43,633 bases of DNA from Nitrospiria bacterium (GTDB lineage Bacteria > Nitrospirota > UBA9217): NCBI GenBank assembly GCA_919902495.1, contig CAKKRC010000062.1, positions 18,149 through 61,781 on the forward strand. Reading direction: 5' to 3'. This document shows positions 16,808-24,837 of the stretch, piece by piece; the first letter of the stretch is position 1; each line of letters starts with the position of its first letter. The translations under genes were made by a program, and so were the position numbers. The notes under the pieces were generated by a model, which worked only from the letters and a program-made list of their open reading frames with translations, searched no databases and was not told where the DNA came from.

Positions 16808-17945
16808 TTATACGGACATATCGGGGCTATTCTTCCCATCAGGCCCCGCGGCCTTCCCCATCAGATACGCTTCAATGAACTGCTCGATCTCGCCGTCCAT
16901 CACGGCGTTCACATTGCCCGTTTCCATGCCGGTCCGGTGGTCCTTCACCATCTGATAGGGCTGGAACACGTACGACCTGATCTGGCTCCCCCAGGTGATA
17001 TCCTTCTTTTCTCCCACGACCTTCCCGAGCTTTTCTTCATGCTCCTTCTTCCGCACTTCATAGAGCCGTGAACGCAGCACTTTCATTGCCACATTCTTAT
17101 TCTTGAGCTGGGAGCGCTCGTTCTGGCACTGGACGACGATGTTCGTGGGAAGGTGGGTGATGCGGACCGCAGAATCTGTCTTGTTCACGTGCTGCCCGCC
17201 CGCGCTGGACGCCCGGTAGGTGTCGATGCGCAGGTCCTTTTCGTCGATGTCGAGGTCGATGTCCTCTTCCACTTCGGGATAGACATAGACCGACGCGAAC
17301 GAAGTATGGCGCCGCTTATTGGCGTCAAAGGGCGATATGCGCACAAGACGGTGGACCCCCGCCTCGGCCTTCATCTTGCCATAGGCGTAGTCACCGGAAA
17401 CGGTGAAGGTAACGGATTTTACGCCCGCTTCCTCTCCGGCCTGATAGTCGAGGATATCCCTGCCAAACCCGTTCTTCTCGGCCCAGCGGAGATACATGCG
17501 CATGAGCATCTCAGCCCAGTCCTGGGCCTCAACACCGCCCGCTCCTGGATGGATCGAGACGATGGCGTTGACCCGGTCGTGCTCCTCGGACAGCAGCACG
17601 GATATTTCCGATTTCGAGATGTCGCTTGCGATCGTGACGATACCCCGCGACAGCTCGTCGTGCATCGCCTCGCCGCCTTCCTCGGACCCAAGTTCACACA
17701 TGGCCTCGAGATCGCTCATGCGATTGGCGAGCAGGTCCATGTCCTTCAGGGAACGCTCGATGGCCGACTTTTCCTTGAGGACCGTGTTCGCCTTCGATTG
17801 GTTGTTCCAGAAATCAGGTGCTTCCAGCAGGCGGGTGAGTTCGGTCAGGCGTGCTTCCTTGGCAGGGGTGTCAAAGATGCCTCCGAAGGGCATCTATTCT
17901 GCTCTTGATCGCGGTCAGTTCCTGTTTCAGATCATCCATCAACAT
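16808..17945 (-). CDS. prfB: Peptide chain release factor 2 with programmed +1 frameshift
   Basis: RF2 recognises UGA and UAA stop codons. On the minus strand a 24-codon zero frame begins at ATG 17945 (MLMDDLKQELTAIKSRID) with AGGAGA upstream and ends at TGA 17871-17873. Reading must shift +1 on CTT to continue with DTPAKEARLTEL and 354 residues down to 16808, giving a 378-residue protein. The main frame contains the peptidyl-hydrolase motif (GGQHVNKTDSAVRITHLPT, with the GGQ tip) and SASVYVYPEVEEDIDLDI-like core sequence (here FASVYVYPEV). The motif that reads UGA (SPF region, VRISPFDANKRRH) is present. It stands alone, convergent with the amidase gene. Confidence 0.95.
17871..17885 (-). other. 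prfB programmed frameshift site
   Basis: On the minus strand the sequence reads CGG AGG CAT CTT TGA C. It has a Shine-Dalgarno-like GGAGG three bases before the slippery CTT, then the in-frame TGA followed by C, the weak-termination context of the classical RF2 site. Low RF2 favours the shift, an autoregulatory loop known from many bacteria. Confidence 0.95.
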
Positions 17946-17981
17946 GCGGTATCTCCTGTTCACCAAGATCGAACGGTGCTG

Positions 17982-18009
17982 ATTATACCATACTGAAAAA
18001 AAAATACAA
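17982..18009 (-). promoter_or_regulatory. Probable prfB promoter
   Basis: On the minus strand a consensus TATAAT (17982-17987) follows a weaker TTGTAT box (18004-18009) at 16 bp. The start codon lies 36 bp downstream. Confidence 0.55.
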
Positions 18010-18034
18010 CGATAGGAAGGCTGGAGAAAATCCT

Positions 18035-18064
18035 TTGACTTTTGCGGCCTGTCCGTGTTATATA
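18035..18064 (+). promoter_or_regulatory. Probable promoter of the btuFCD riboswitch transcript
   Basis: TTGACT (18035-18040), spacer 18, TATATA (18059-18064), about 25 bp before the riboswitch P1 stem. Confidence 0.55.
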
Positions 18065-18087
18065 TCGGCTACAATTACATACTGAAT

Positions 18088-18255
18088 ACATCCAGGCGAA
18101 GGGAATCCCGTGCAAATCGGGAGCGGACCCGCCGCTGTGATCCCGGCCCTGCAGGAAGCAGGGTCAACGCATCTGCCAGACAGTATCCACTGTCCCGAAC
18201 CATCGGGGTGGGAAGGACGGCAGATGAGGGAGAGCCAGAAAACCTGCCTTGATGT
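18088..18255 (+). promoter_or_regulatory. Cobalamin riboswitch controlling btuFCD
   Basis: The P1 stem ACATCCAGGC (18088-18097) pairs with GCCTTGATGT (18246-18255) with one mismatch. The core includes GGGAATCCCGTGCAAATCGG, GCCGCTGTGA and the B12-box-like AGCCAGAAAACCTGCC at the 3' end. A terminator follows at 18307, so control is probably by premature termination when adenosylcobalamin is bound. Confidence 0.95.
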
Positions 18256-18306
18256 TTCTCGCACAGTCTTCGGCGTTAAGACCATGTGTGGGTTAATGTG
18301 TCCCTT

Positions 18307-18349
18307 AATCCCCAGTCTTCCCGCGAAGGCTGGGGATTTTTGTTTTTTT
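18307..18349 (+). terminator. Intrinsic terminator of the B12 riboswitch
   Basis: The stem AATCCCCAGTCTT/AAGGCTGGGGATT (13 pairs, one G-U) is followed by a T-rich tail (TTTTTGTTTTTTT). It lies between the aptamer and btuF and is the likely expression platform. Confidence 0.88.
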
Positions 18350-18386
18350 AAAAGGGCATTTGGACACGGAAGAAGCGGATGAACCT

Positions 18387-19346
18387 ATGATAACGGCGGA
18401 TAAAAAATACGAATACTACTTTACCGCAGAGGACGCAGAGGAAGTCAGGACCAATGACTCTGATGGACAGGGTACATCCGGACTTAAAACCGCTCTTATC
18501 CGGTTCTTATCCGCATTTATCTGTGTCAAAATCATTTTATTGCTTATTGTATGTTCTCCGCCGGCTTTAGCCGCTGAACGGATTACCGCTCCGCAGCGCA
18601 TCATCTCCCTTTCCCCCGCCACGACGGAGATCCTGTTCAGCCTTGGGCTCGGCGACCGGGTCGTCGGGGTGACGAGCTTCTGCGACCATCCACCTGAAGC
18701 GAAGAAGAAGGCGAAGATCGGCGGGATGTCGAATCCGTCGCTCGAGGCGATCGTCGGGCTCAAACCCGACATCGTTGTCATGACGACCGACGGTAACCCC
18801 CGAGAGGTCGATGACCGGCTCAGGGGGATGTCGCTCAAGACCTATGTCTGGACCGCACGGACACTTGCAGAACTGCCGCGTGGGATCCGCGAACTGGCTG
18901 GTGTGATGGGAGTAAAGGAAAACGGAGAGAAGCTGGCGAGAGAGATGGAAGAGGGGATTGAAAAATTCAGGAGCCAGAAGACAGGAGCCGGGAGTCAGAA
19001 GAAGGTAGTGTACATTGTCTGGCCGGAGCCGTTGCTTGTTGCGGGACCGGGCTCGGCGATCCATGACGCCATGGCGCTGCTGGGCCTGGAGAACATCGCC
19101 GCCAATGCGTCGTCATCCTATCCCCGGTATTCCATCGAAGAACTCATCCGCTCGTCGCCTGACGTGCTGATCATCGGCAAGGGCGCGGGGATGGACATCC
19201 GGACGGTTGCGCAGGGCGTGCTGAAGAAGCTCGCGACCGTGCCGGCGGTGAAGAACGGGAAAGTCTGCTACGTGAGCGACCACCTGTACCGCCTGGCGCC
19301 GCGTATCATTCAAGGCATCGAGGAGCTGGCAGCATGCGTCCGGTAA
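18387..19346 (+). CDS. btuF: Cobalamin-binding periplasmic protein of the Btu ABC transporter
   Basis: A helical-backbone metal/vitamin receptor (TroA/BtuF family) that captures corrinoids in the periplasm for BtuCD. The mature domain starts near ERITAPQRIISLSPATTEIL. PGSAIHDAMALLGLENIAAN and SSPDVLIIGKG are typical BtuF segments. The hydrophobic segment FICVKIILLLIVCSPPALAA looks like a signal peptide. It is preceded by about 40 unusual residues whatever start is chosen: ATG 18387 (319 residues) or TTG 18360 (328). That region coincides with dispersed repeat DNA (R5 and an ACCGCAGAGGACGCAGAGG tract), so the N-terminus appears repeat-derived. The 3' end overlaps btuC by 13 nt. Confidence 0.88.
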   Translation: MITADKKYEYYFTAEDAEEVRTNDSDGQGTSGLKTALIRFLSAFICVKIILLLIVCSPPALAAERITAPQRIISLSPATTEILFSLGLGDRVVGVTSFCDHPPEAKKKAKIGGMSNPSLEAIVGLKPDIVVMTTDGNPREVDDRLRGMSLKTYVWTARTLAELPRGIRELAGVMGVKENGEKLAREMEEGIEKFRSQKTGAGSQKKVVYIVWPEPLLVAGPGSAIHDAMALLGLENIAANASSSYPRYSIEELIRSSPDVLIIGKGAGMDIRTVAQGVLKKLATVPAVKNGKVCYVSDHLYRLAPRIIQGIEELAACVR

Positions 19347-20299
19347 GGATGATCATATTCATCGGCGTCGTCGTGGGCATCGTACTGCTCGCGCTGTTCG
19401 CGGGACCGCGCATGGTGAACCCCTTCAGCCTCACGACGATGGACCGGGAGATCCTCTATTCGATCCGCATGCCGCGGGTCGTTGTTGCAATGCTCATGGG
19501 CATGGCCTTGGGGGCTTCTGGCGCCATCTTGCAAGGCGTCCTGCGCAATCCCCTCGCCGACCCCTATATTCTCGGGATATCGAGCGGCGCTTCGCTCTGT
19601 GCCGCGCTCGGGCTGCTCTCGGGGTTCTATTATTTCGGAAGCATGAGCGTGCCGCTGACCGCGTTCATCGGAGCTGCTCTCGTCAGCATGCTGGTCGGGG
19701 CCTTCGGGTGGAAACGGGGAGGGTTATGGCCCGAGCGGCTGCTGCTCGCCGGCATCGGCCTGAACTTCCTGTTCAGCGCGGTGCTGATGCTGCTCATGAG
19801 CGTCTCGTCGGATGAAGGGCTACGCCGCGCGGTGCTCTGGATGTTCGGAGATCTGTCAATGGCCGATTGGTCGCTCATCCCCACGGCCGCGATCTTCATC
19901 GTGATCGGGATGGGGCTGGTCCTGTCCCGGTCTAGGGCCCTGAACGCCATGATCCTGGGAGACGAGTTCGCCCACAGCCTCGGCTTCGCCGTGCAGCGGG
20001 AGCGGCTCATCCTGTTCGGCGCCATGGCCTTGATGACCTCCGCGTCCGTGTCGCTGGGCGGCACGATCGGGTTCATCGGACTGCTCATGCCGCACATCGT
20101 CCGGTTCCTGCTCGGAGCGGACAGCCGCCTGCTCGTACCGGCCTCGGCCGTGGCGGGCGGCGCGTTCCTCTGCTTCGCGGACCTCGTGGGGAGATCGCTC
20201 ATGCCGCCGATGGAACTCCCGTCGGGAACGGTGACCGCGGTCTTCGGGGCGCCCTATTTTCTCTATCTCCTGAGGAGGAAAGATGTCCTCAGTATCTGA
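19334..20299 (+). CDS. btuC: Cobalamin ABC transporter permease
   Basis: A 321-residue FecCD/BtuC-family inner-membrane protein with about ten helices. The family hallmarks are RMPRVVVAMLMGMALGASGA, LRNPLADPYILGISSGAS, and the coupling-helix segment GTIGFIGLLMPHIVRFLLG. It forms the corrinoid channel as a homodimer with BtuD. It overlaps btuF (13 nt) and btuD (17 nt), so the three are translationally coupled under the upstream riboswitch. Substrate is assigned from the riboswitch context; the family also moves iron siderophores and haem. Confidence 0.92.
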   Translation: MRPVRMIIFIGVVVGIVLLALFAGPRMVNPFSLTTMDREILYSIRMPRVVVAMLMGMALGASGAILQGVLRNPLADPYILGISSGASLCAALGLLSGFYYFGSMSVPLTAFIGAALVSMLVGAFGWKRGGLWPERLLLAGIGLNFLFSAVLMLLMSVSSDEGLRRAVLWMFGDLSMADWSLIPTAAIFIVIGMGLVLSRSRALNAMILGDEFAHSLGFAVQRERLILFGAMALMTSASVSLGGTIGFIGLLMPHIVRFLLGADSRLLVPASAVAGGAFLCFADLVGRSLMPPMELPSGTVTAVFGAPYFLYLLRRKDVLSI

Positions 20300-21056
20300 C
20301 GGTCCCATCCTCGAGATGGCGAACGTCTCGTTCAACTACCCGGGCGGCGGCCCGATCGTAGCCGGCCTCTCCTGTTCCGTCCGTGAGCGGGAGATCATCG
20401 GCCTGCTCGGCGCGAACGGCTCCGGCAAGTCCACGATCCTCAAGATCGCGGCCGGCATGCTGCGGCCATCCCAGGGGGAGGTCATTCTCTGGAACAAGGC
20501 GCTCAAGAGCTACCGGAACAGGGACCGGGCAAAGCTCCTGTGCTATTTTCCCCAGCAGCTTGATGTGAACGTCCCGTTCACGGTCCGGGAGATCGTGGGG
20601 ATGGGTCTCTATCCCTACGAGATACCACCGGTGATGACCGTCGATGACGCCATGGACATGGTCGGCGTGGGCGACAAGGCAGACGCGTTCGTGACGAACC
20701 TGAGCGGAGGGGAGCGGCGGCGGGTGTTCCTTGCCATGACCCTGATCCAGGGCGCCGGCATCCTGCTCCTCGACGAGCCGCTGGCGAACCTGGACATCAA
20801 GTACCAGATCGAGTTCCTGAAGCTGCTGCGCAGCCTAAAGGAGGCCCGGGGCCTCTCGGTGGTCATGGCGCTCCATGACATCAACTTGGCGCTGCAGTTC
20901 GAAAAGGTGATGCTCATCAAGTCCGGCGAGGTCCACGGCATCGGCGCTCCGGAGGTTGTATTGACCAGTGCGACGATCCGGGATGCCTTCGATGTGGAAG
21001 TCGAGGTGCGGAAAGCGGAATACGGCGCGTATATAACGCACGAAAAATGGTTCTAG
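20283..21056 (+). CDS. btuD: Cobalamin ABC transporter ATP-binding protein
   Basis: A 257-residue ABC ATPase. Walker A is GANGSGKST (43-51), the Q-loop lies in CYFPQQLDVNVPFTV, the signature is NLSGGERRR, Walker B is GILLLDEP, and the switch His is in ALHDINLA. It powers import through BtuC. It overlaps btuC at its 5' end and the Dph6-like gene at its 3' end. Confidence 0.94.
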   Translation: MSSVSDGPILEMANVSFNYPGGGPIVAGLSCSVREREIIGLLGANGSGKSTILKIAAGMLRPSQGEVILWNKALKSYRNRDRAKLLCYFPQQLDVNVPFTVREIVGMGLYPYEIPPVMTVDDAMDMVGVGDKADAFVTNLSGGERRRVFLAMTLIQGAGILLLDEPLANLDIKYQIEFLKLLRSLKEARGLSVVMALHDINLALQFEKVMLIKSGEVHGIGAPEVVLTSATIRDAFDVEVEVRKAEYGAYITHEKWF

Positions 21057-21067
21057 AGGAGAACGCA

Positions 21068-21733
21068 TTGTATCTGGCGTCATGGAGCGGCGGCAAGGAC
21101 AGCTGTTTCGCAGTTTATCAGGCGATGCAAAAGGGCATGAAGGTCAAGGGCCTGATGAACTGCGTCTCGCGGGAGAACGGGCGGGTGAGCTTTCACGGTC
21201 TCGACAGCCGTCTGATCCAGGCGCAGGCGTCCCTGCTCGGCATCCCGCTCCTCCTGAAAGAGACCACGCCGGACCGGTATGCCGAGGAATTCAAGGAAGG
21301 CGTACGTTCGCTTGGCAGGGGGCTCGACATAGCAGGCATGATCTTCGGCGACATCTATCTCGATGAGCATCTGGCATGGGTGGAAGGTATCTGCGGGGAC
21401 CTCGGCATCGAGGCCGTCGAACCGCTCTGGGGCTTGAATACGTCGGAACTGATCCGGGAGTTCGTCAATGCAGGATTCAGATCGGTCATCATTGCGGGTA
21501 AGGCGGATTGCATCGACCGGGAATGGATCGGCAGGATGGTCGATACCGCGTTCATTGAGTATCTTGCCAAAAGGCCTGAGGTCGATCCCTGCGGCGAGCG
21601 GGGTGAATATCATACCCTCGTGGTCGGCGGTCCGTTGTTCAACGGCAGCATCGACATTAAGGGCAGCGAGGTCGTCGAACGGAATGGCTATCGCTTTCTC
21701 GATGTGAAGGCGTATCAGGTCATCGCCTCGTAA
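21068..21733 (+). CDS. Dph6-related ATP-binding protein (adenine nucleotide alpha-hydrolase-like)
   Basis: A 221-residue N-type ATP pyrophosphatase. The PP-loop SWSGGKDSC lies at its N-terminus, and the middle region (LDIAGMIFGDIYLDEHLAWV, GIEAVEPLWGLNTSELIREF) and the end (DPCGERGEYHTLVVGGPLF) match the archaeal/eukaryal diphthine-ammonia ligase family. Bacteria have no diphthamide, so another substrate is expected. TTG 21068 is preferred because GAGGAG lies 6 nt upstream; ATG 21047 inside btuD is the alternative (228 residues). It sits between btuFCD and the riboswitch-controlled btuB, pointing to a corrinoid-related role, which is inference. Confidence 0.82.
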   Translation: MYLASWSGGKDSCFAVYQAMQKGMKVKGLMNCVSRENGRVSFHGLDSRLIQAQASLLGIPLLLKETTPDRYAEEFKEGVRSLGRGLDIAGMIFGDIYLDEHLAWVEGICGDLGIEAVEPLWGLNTSELIREFVNAGFRSVIIAGKADCIDREWIGRMVDTAFIEYLAKRPEVDPCGERGEYHTLVVGGPLFNGSIDIKGSEVVERNGYRFLDVKAYQVIAS

Positions 21734-21811
21734 TATCGGTGGAAAGGAGGTGGCGGGCGGCACAGGGCAGGCCCGAAGCAGGTTCAGAATAAAGAAGTTA
21801 CGCATGATCCA

Positions 21812-21953
21812 GGGAATGTCGAAGCGGAAAGGGGTGAAAACCCCCTGCTGCCACGCAACTGTGATGGAAACGAAAGCCCTGTCAGCCACTGCCCCGAAAG
21901 GGGTGGGAAGGCGGGCGAGTAGGAAGTCCTGAGCCAGGAAACCTCACATTCCC
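21812..21953 (+). promoter_or_regulatory. Cobalamin riboswitch controlling btuB
   Basis: The P1 stem GGGAATGT (21812-21819) pairs perfectly with ACATTCCC (21946-21953). The core shows GGGGTGAAAACCCCC, CACGCAACTGTGATGG, GTCAGCCACTGCCCC, GGGTGGGAAGGCGGGCGAG and the B12-box-like GAGCCAGGAAACCT. No terminator follows; the aptamer ends about 13 nt before the btuB ribosome site (GGAAGGAGA), so control of translation is more likely than termination. Confidence 0.93.
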
Positions 21954-21980
21954 ACAACCTCGACGGAAGGAGATAGTATA

Positions 21981-23858
21981 ATGAAGAAGGCATTGATAGT
22001 CGTACTGGTATTGTTTTGCGCAGGGTCTGCAGGCCCGGCGGGGGCGCAGCAGGCGGATGTGAAGCTCAAGGAAGTTGTGGTGACGGCCACCAAGACCGAG
22101 AAGGATCCGAAGGACGTGACCCAGTCGGTCACGGTCATTACGGCAGAAGAGATCAAGAAATCGGGTGCAACGACACTAACGGAGGTTGTCGAGCGCTCGA
22201 CCGGCGTTGCGATAACTAATTATGGACCGGCAGGATCCCTGAACACGGTCCGCATCCGTGGAGCCGACTACTCGCGAGTGCTGATCCTGCTCGATGGCAT
22301 ACGACTCAATTCACCGCGCGACCTCGGTTTCGATCTTTCCGCGCTCCCCGTGAGCGTCGACATGATCGAGCGGGTGGAAATAGTCCGGGGACCGGCATCA
22401 GCGCTCTACGGATCAGAGGCCGTCGGAGGCGTCGTCAACATCATCACGAAGAAACCCGGCAAGAACGAGAGCCTGATCGCCGGCACGATCGGATCACATG
22501 GTTATGATGCAACGACGCTGGGTTTCGGGAACGGCACCGGAGCGGCGTACTATCACCTGGAAGGGACCCGGACGACCTATGATGGATACCGGCCGAACAG
22601 CGATCTTGAACAGTGGACCTATGGAGGAAAGGTAGGCGTGAACATGACCGACCGGGTAAACCTGGAGGTCATAGGCAATTATACGAACAAGGAGAACGGC
22701 GTGCCGGGCCCGAAGAATTCGGTCGGGGTAACGGATCGGCAGTGGGACAGGATTTTTGTGACCGGTGCCGGGCTGACCATGAAGGCCAAGGATGGTCTGA
22801 CGTTCAAGGTACGTGCGAGCCGAACGGATGAGAAACTTCAGTATCGGTCCGCCTTTGGATTCTCGGTACATAAGACCTATACAGATACGGCGGAAGGGCA
22901 GGCCGACTTTCTGCTGGGCTCATGGAACGCCCTTACCCTCGGCTATGAGATACGCCGGGACCATCTGGACAGCACGGACACGGGCAAGCATGTGTCGGAC
23001 CTGAAGGCTTTTTTCCTGCAGGACGAGATCTCCCTTGGCGAGTCGTTCATCGTTGTCGCCGGCGTGAGAAAGGACGATCACTCCCAGTACGGCGAGCAGA
23101 CCAGCCCGAAGTTCAGTGGGCGGTATCTGAACAAGCGTGCAGGAACCATCTTTCGCGCATCTTACGGAGAGAGCTTCCGCAGCCCGACACCGAATGATAT
23201 TTTTTCCCCGTTCATGTCGTCATTCTGCCCTGCTCCTTTTTGCGGACCTACTGACATGACCTTTGAAACCGTGGGCAATCCGAATCTGAAGCCGGAAACG
23301 TCCAAGGAGTATGAAGGAGGGATCGAACAGCCCTTCGGGACCAGTAAGGTTAAGTTTACCGGGTTCTCGCGCAAGGCGACGAACATGATCGTCTGGCTGA
23401 AGACGACCCCTACGACCACCTTGGAGCACTGGCAGCCCGAGAACATCGGGAATGCCACGGTCCGGGGATATGAGGCGGAGGCGACGATCGCCCTTGCAAG
23501 TACTGCACGGGTGGATGTAAATTATACCTATACAAATCCCGTGGACGAGTCCACGGGCAAGAAGATCCCCTTCATACCTCGAACACAATGGAAGGGTGTC
23601 CTGTCGATCGACGTGGAGAAGAAGACGACCATCTCCCTCGAGGGCAGGGCGGTGGAGAACTACGTTAATCCAGGCGAACCGGCCTGGAAGTATTCGGTCC
23701 TGGATGCGAAGATCGTCGAGCGCATGGAGGGTTCGTCGAAATATGCAGGCGAGATGTTCATCGCCTTGACGAACGTGTACGACAGGAAGTATGAGGTGGC
23801 CCAGAATTACCCCATGCCGCCACGGGAGGTCAGGGGCGGGGTGACGGTCAGGTTCTAG
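21981..23858 (+). CDS. btuB: TonB-dependent outer-membrane receptor for cobalamin
   Basis: A 625-residue receptor: signal peptide (1-22, cleavage near AGA-QQ), TonB box region (KEVVVTATKTEKD), a plug domain (about 40-155, with VRIRGADYSRVLILLDGIRL and RGPASALYGSEAVGGVVNII) and a 22-strand-type beta-barrel ending in the aromatic residue F. The B12 riboswitch upstream and the adjacent btuFCD set the substrate; sequence alone would not exclude haem or siderophore. The ribosome site is GGAAGGAGA. Confidence 0.9.
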   Translation: MKKALIVVLVLFCAGSAGPAGAQQADVKLKEVVVTATKTEKDPKDVTQSVTVITAEEIKKSGATTLTEVVERSTGVAITNYGPAGSLNTVRIRGADYSRVLILLDGIRLNSPRDLGFDLSALPVSVDMIERVEIVRGPASALYGSEAVGGVVNIITKKPGKNESLIAGTIGSHGYDATTLGFGNGTGAAYYHLEGTRTTYDGYRPNSDLEQWTYGGKVGVNMTDRVNLEVIGNYTNKENGVPGPKNSVGVTDRQWDRIFVTGAGLTMKAKDGLTFKVRASRTDEKLQYRSAFGFSVHKTYTDTAEGQADFLLGSWNALTLGYEIRRDHLDSTDTGKHVSDLKAFFLQDEISLGESFIVVAGVRKDDHSQYGEQTSPKFSGRYLNKRAGTIFRASYGESFRSPTPNDIFSPFMSSFCPAPFCGPTDMTFETVGNPNLKPETSKEYEGGIEQPFGTSKVKFTGFSRKATNMIVWLKTTPTTTLEHWQPENIGNATVRGYEAEATIALASTARVDVNYTYTNPVDESTGKKIPFIPRTQWKGVLSIDVEKKTTISLEGRAVENYVNPGEPAWKYSVLDAKIVERMEGSSKYAGEMFIALTNVYDRKYEVAQNYPMPPREVRGGVTVRF

Positions 23859-23886
23859 TCCGCGTGGCCGCGAGGCCGGTAATGCC

Positions 23887-24546
23887 ATGATCACCGATAT
23901 CCGCACATTCAGAAAAGCAATGGGCATGTCGATCGCGGTGCATATTGCGATCTTCGGTAGTGCCATCGCGTTCGCTTATTATGGCGGCGTGCTGTACCAG
24001 CAGAGCCTCTGGTCAATGACCGTGTCTCTCGTCGGACCGGGTGTCAGCACAGGGACCAGCGGGAAGCCGGGAAGAGAACTGCTGGAGGAACGCTCAGCGG
24101 CAGACATCACGTCGGCCAACGGAAACCACATGCCGGCAGTTGAGAACGAGCCCGGCGGCAGTGAACAGCGGCCCATCAGCATGGGCGACCCGACAGGGGT
24201 CGTCGATGAGCAGGGACGTGCGCCCGGTACCGGCGGCCAGTCCGGGGGAGTCATAGCTGTAGGATATTCTCCTGAAGAATGGATGCGGTTCTCAACTGCG
24301 CTGGAGCGGGTCAAACGTTATCCGCGGCTTGCGCGGGAGCGGGGGATCGAGGGCACGGTCCTGGTGCGGTTCAAAGTGCAGCCGACGGGCGGTATAGAAC
24401 GTGTCGATATCGTAAAGAGCTCGGGCGCGAAGATCCTCGATGACGCGTCGGTCAGCACCGTCTACCGGGCCGCGCCGGTTCCCTATGTCGATGGATGGGT
24501 AGAGGTGCCCATGGTATATCAGTTGGACCGTCCGGAGTTCAGATGA
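23887..24546 (+). CDS. TonB-like energy transducer
   Basis: A 219-residue protein with one N-terminal membrane helix ([20 protein letters not shown]), a periplasmic linker poor in Pro and rich in Gly/Glu, and a C-terminal TonB domain ([40 protein letters not shown]). It presumably energises BtuB with ExbB/ExbD proteins encoded elsewhere. The linker is short and lacks the Pro-Lys/Pro-Glu repeats of enterobacterial TonB. Its stop codon overlaps the ATG of yacG. Confidence 0.85.
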   Translation: MITDIRTFRKAMGMSIAVHIAIFGSAIAFAYYGGVLYQQSLWSMTVSLVGPGVSTGTSGKPGRELLEERSAADITSANGNHMPAVENEPGGSEQRPISMGDPTGVVDEQGRAPGTGGQSGGVIAVGYSPEEWMRFSTALERVKRYPRLARERGIEGTVLVRFKVQPTGGIERVDIVKSSGAKILDDASVSTVYRAAPVPYVDGWVEVPMVYQLDRPEFR

Positions 24547-24743
24547 CCGGGGATAACAGGAAGAAAGAAGCGGTGCGATGCCCGGTTTGTAAAAAGGAAA
24601 CGGCCTGGAAGGACAATCCTTTCAGGCCGTTCTGTTCCGAGCGATGCCGCATGATCGATCTTGGCAGGTGGGCAGCAGAAGAATACCGGATAGCCGGGGA
24701 GAAGAAGATAACGGAGATCGAAGAAGGGGACGAAAAAATATAG
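24543..24743 (+). CDS. yacG: YacG, DNA gyrase inhibitor zinc-ribbon protein
   Basis: A 66-residue protein with the four-cysteine ribbon CPVCKKE...[19 protein letters not shown], diagnostic of YacG, which binds the GyrB C-terminal region and blocks DNA binding by gyrase. The start ATG 24543 overlaps the tonB stop (ATGA). The C-terminus is acidic and charged. Confidence 0.93.
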   Translation: MTGDNRKKEAVRCPVCKKETAWKDNPFRPFCSERCRMIDLGRWAAEEYRIAGEKKITEIEEGDEKI

Positions 24744-24837
24744 TACAGACAAGTAGAATTATTTATAAAAATATATTACAATACGGCCTGATACACTTCG
24801 GGACCTTCCGATCCAATAGACCAGGAGACAAATCAGT

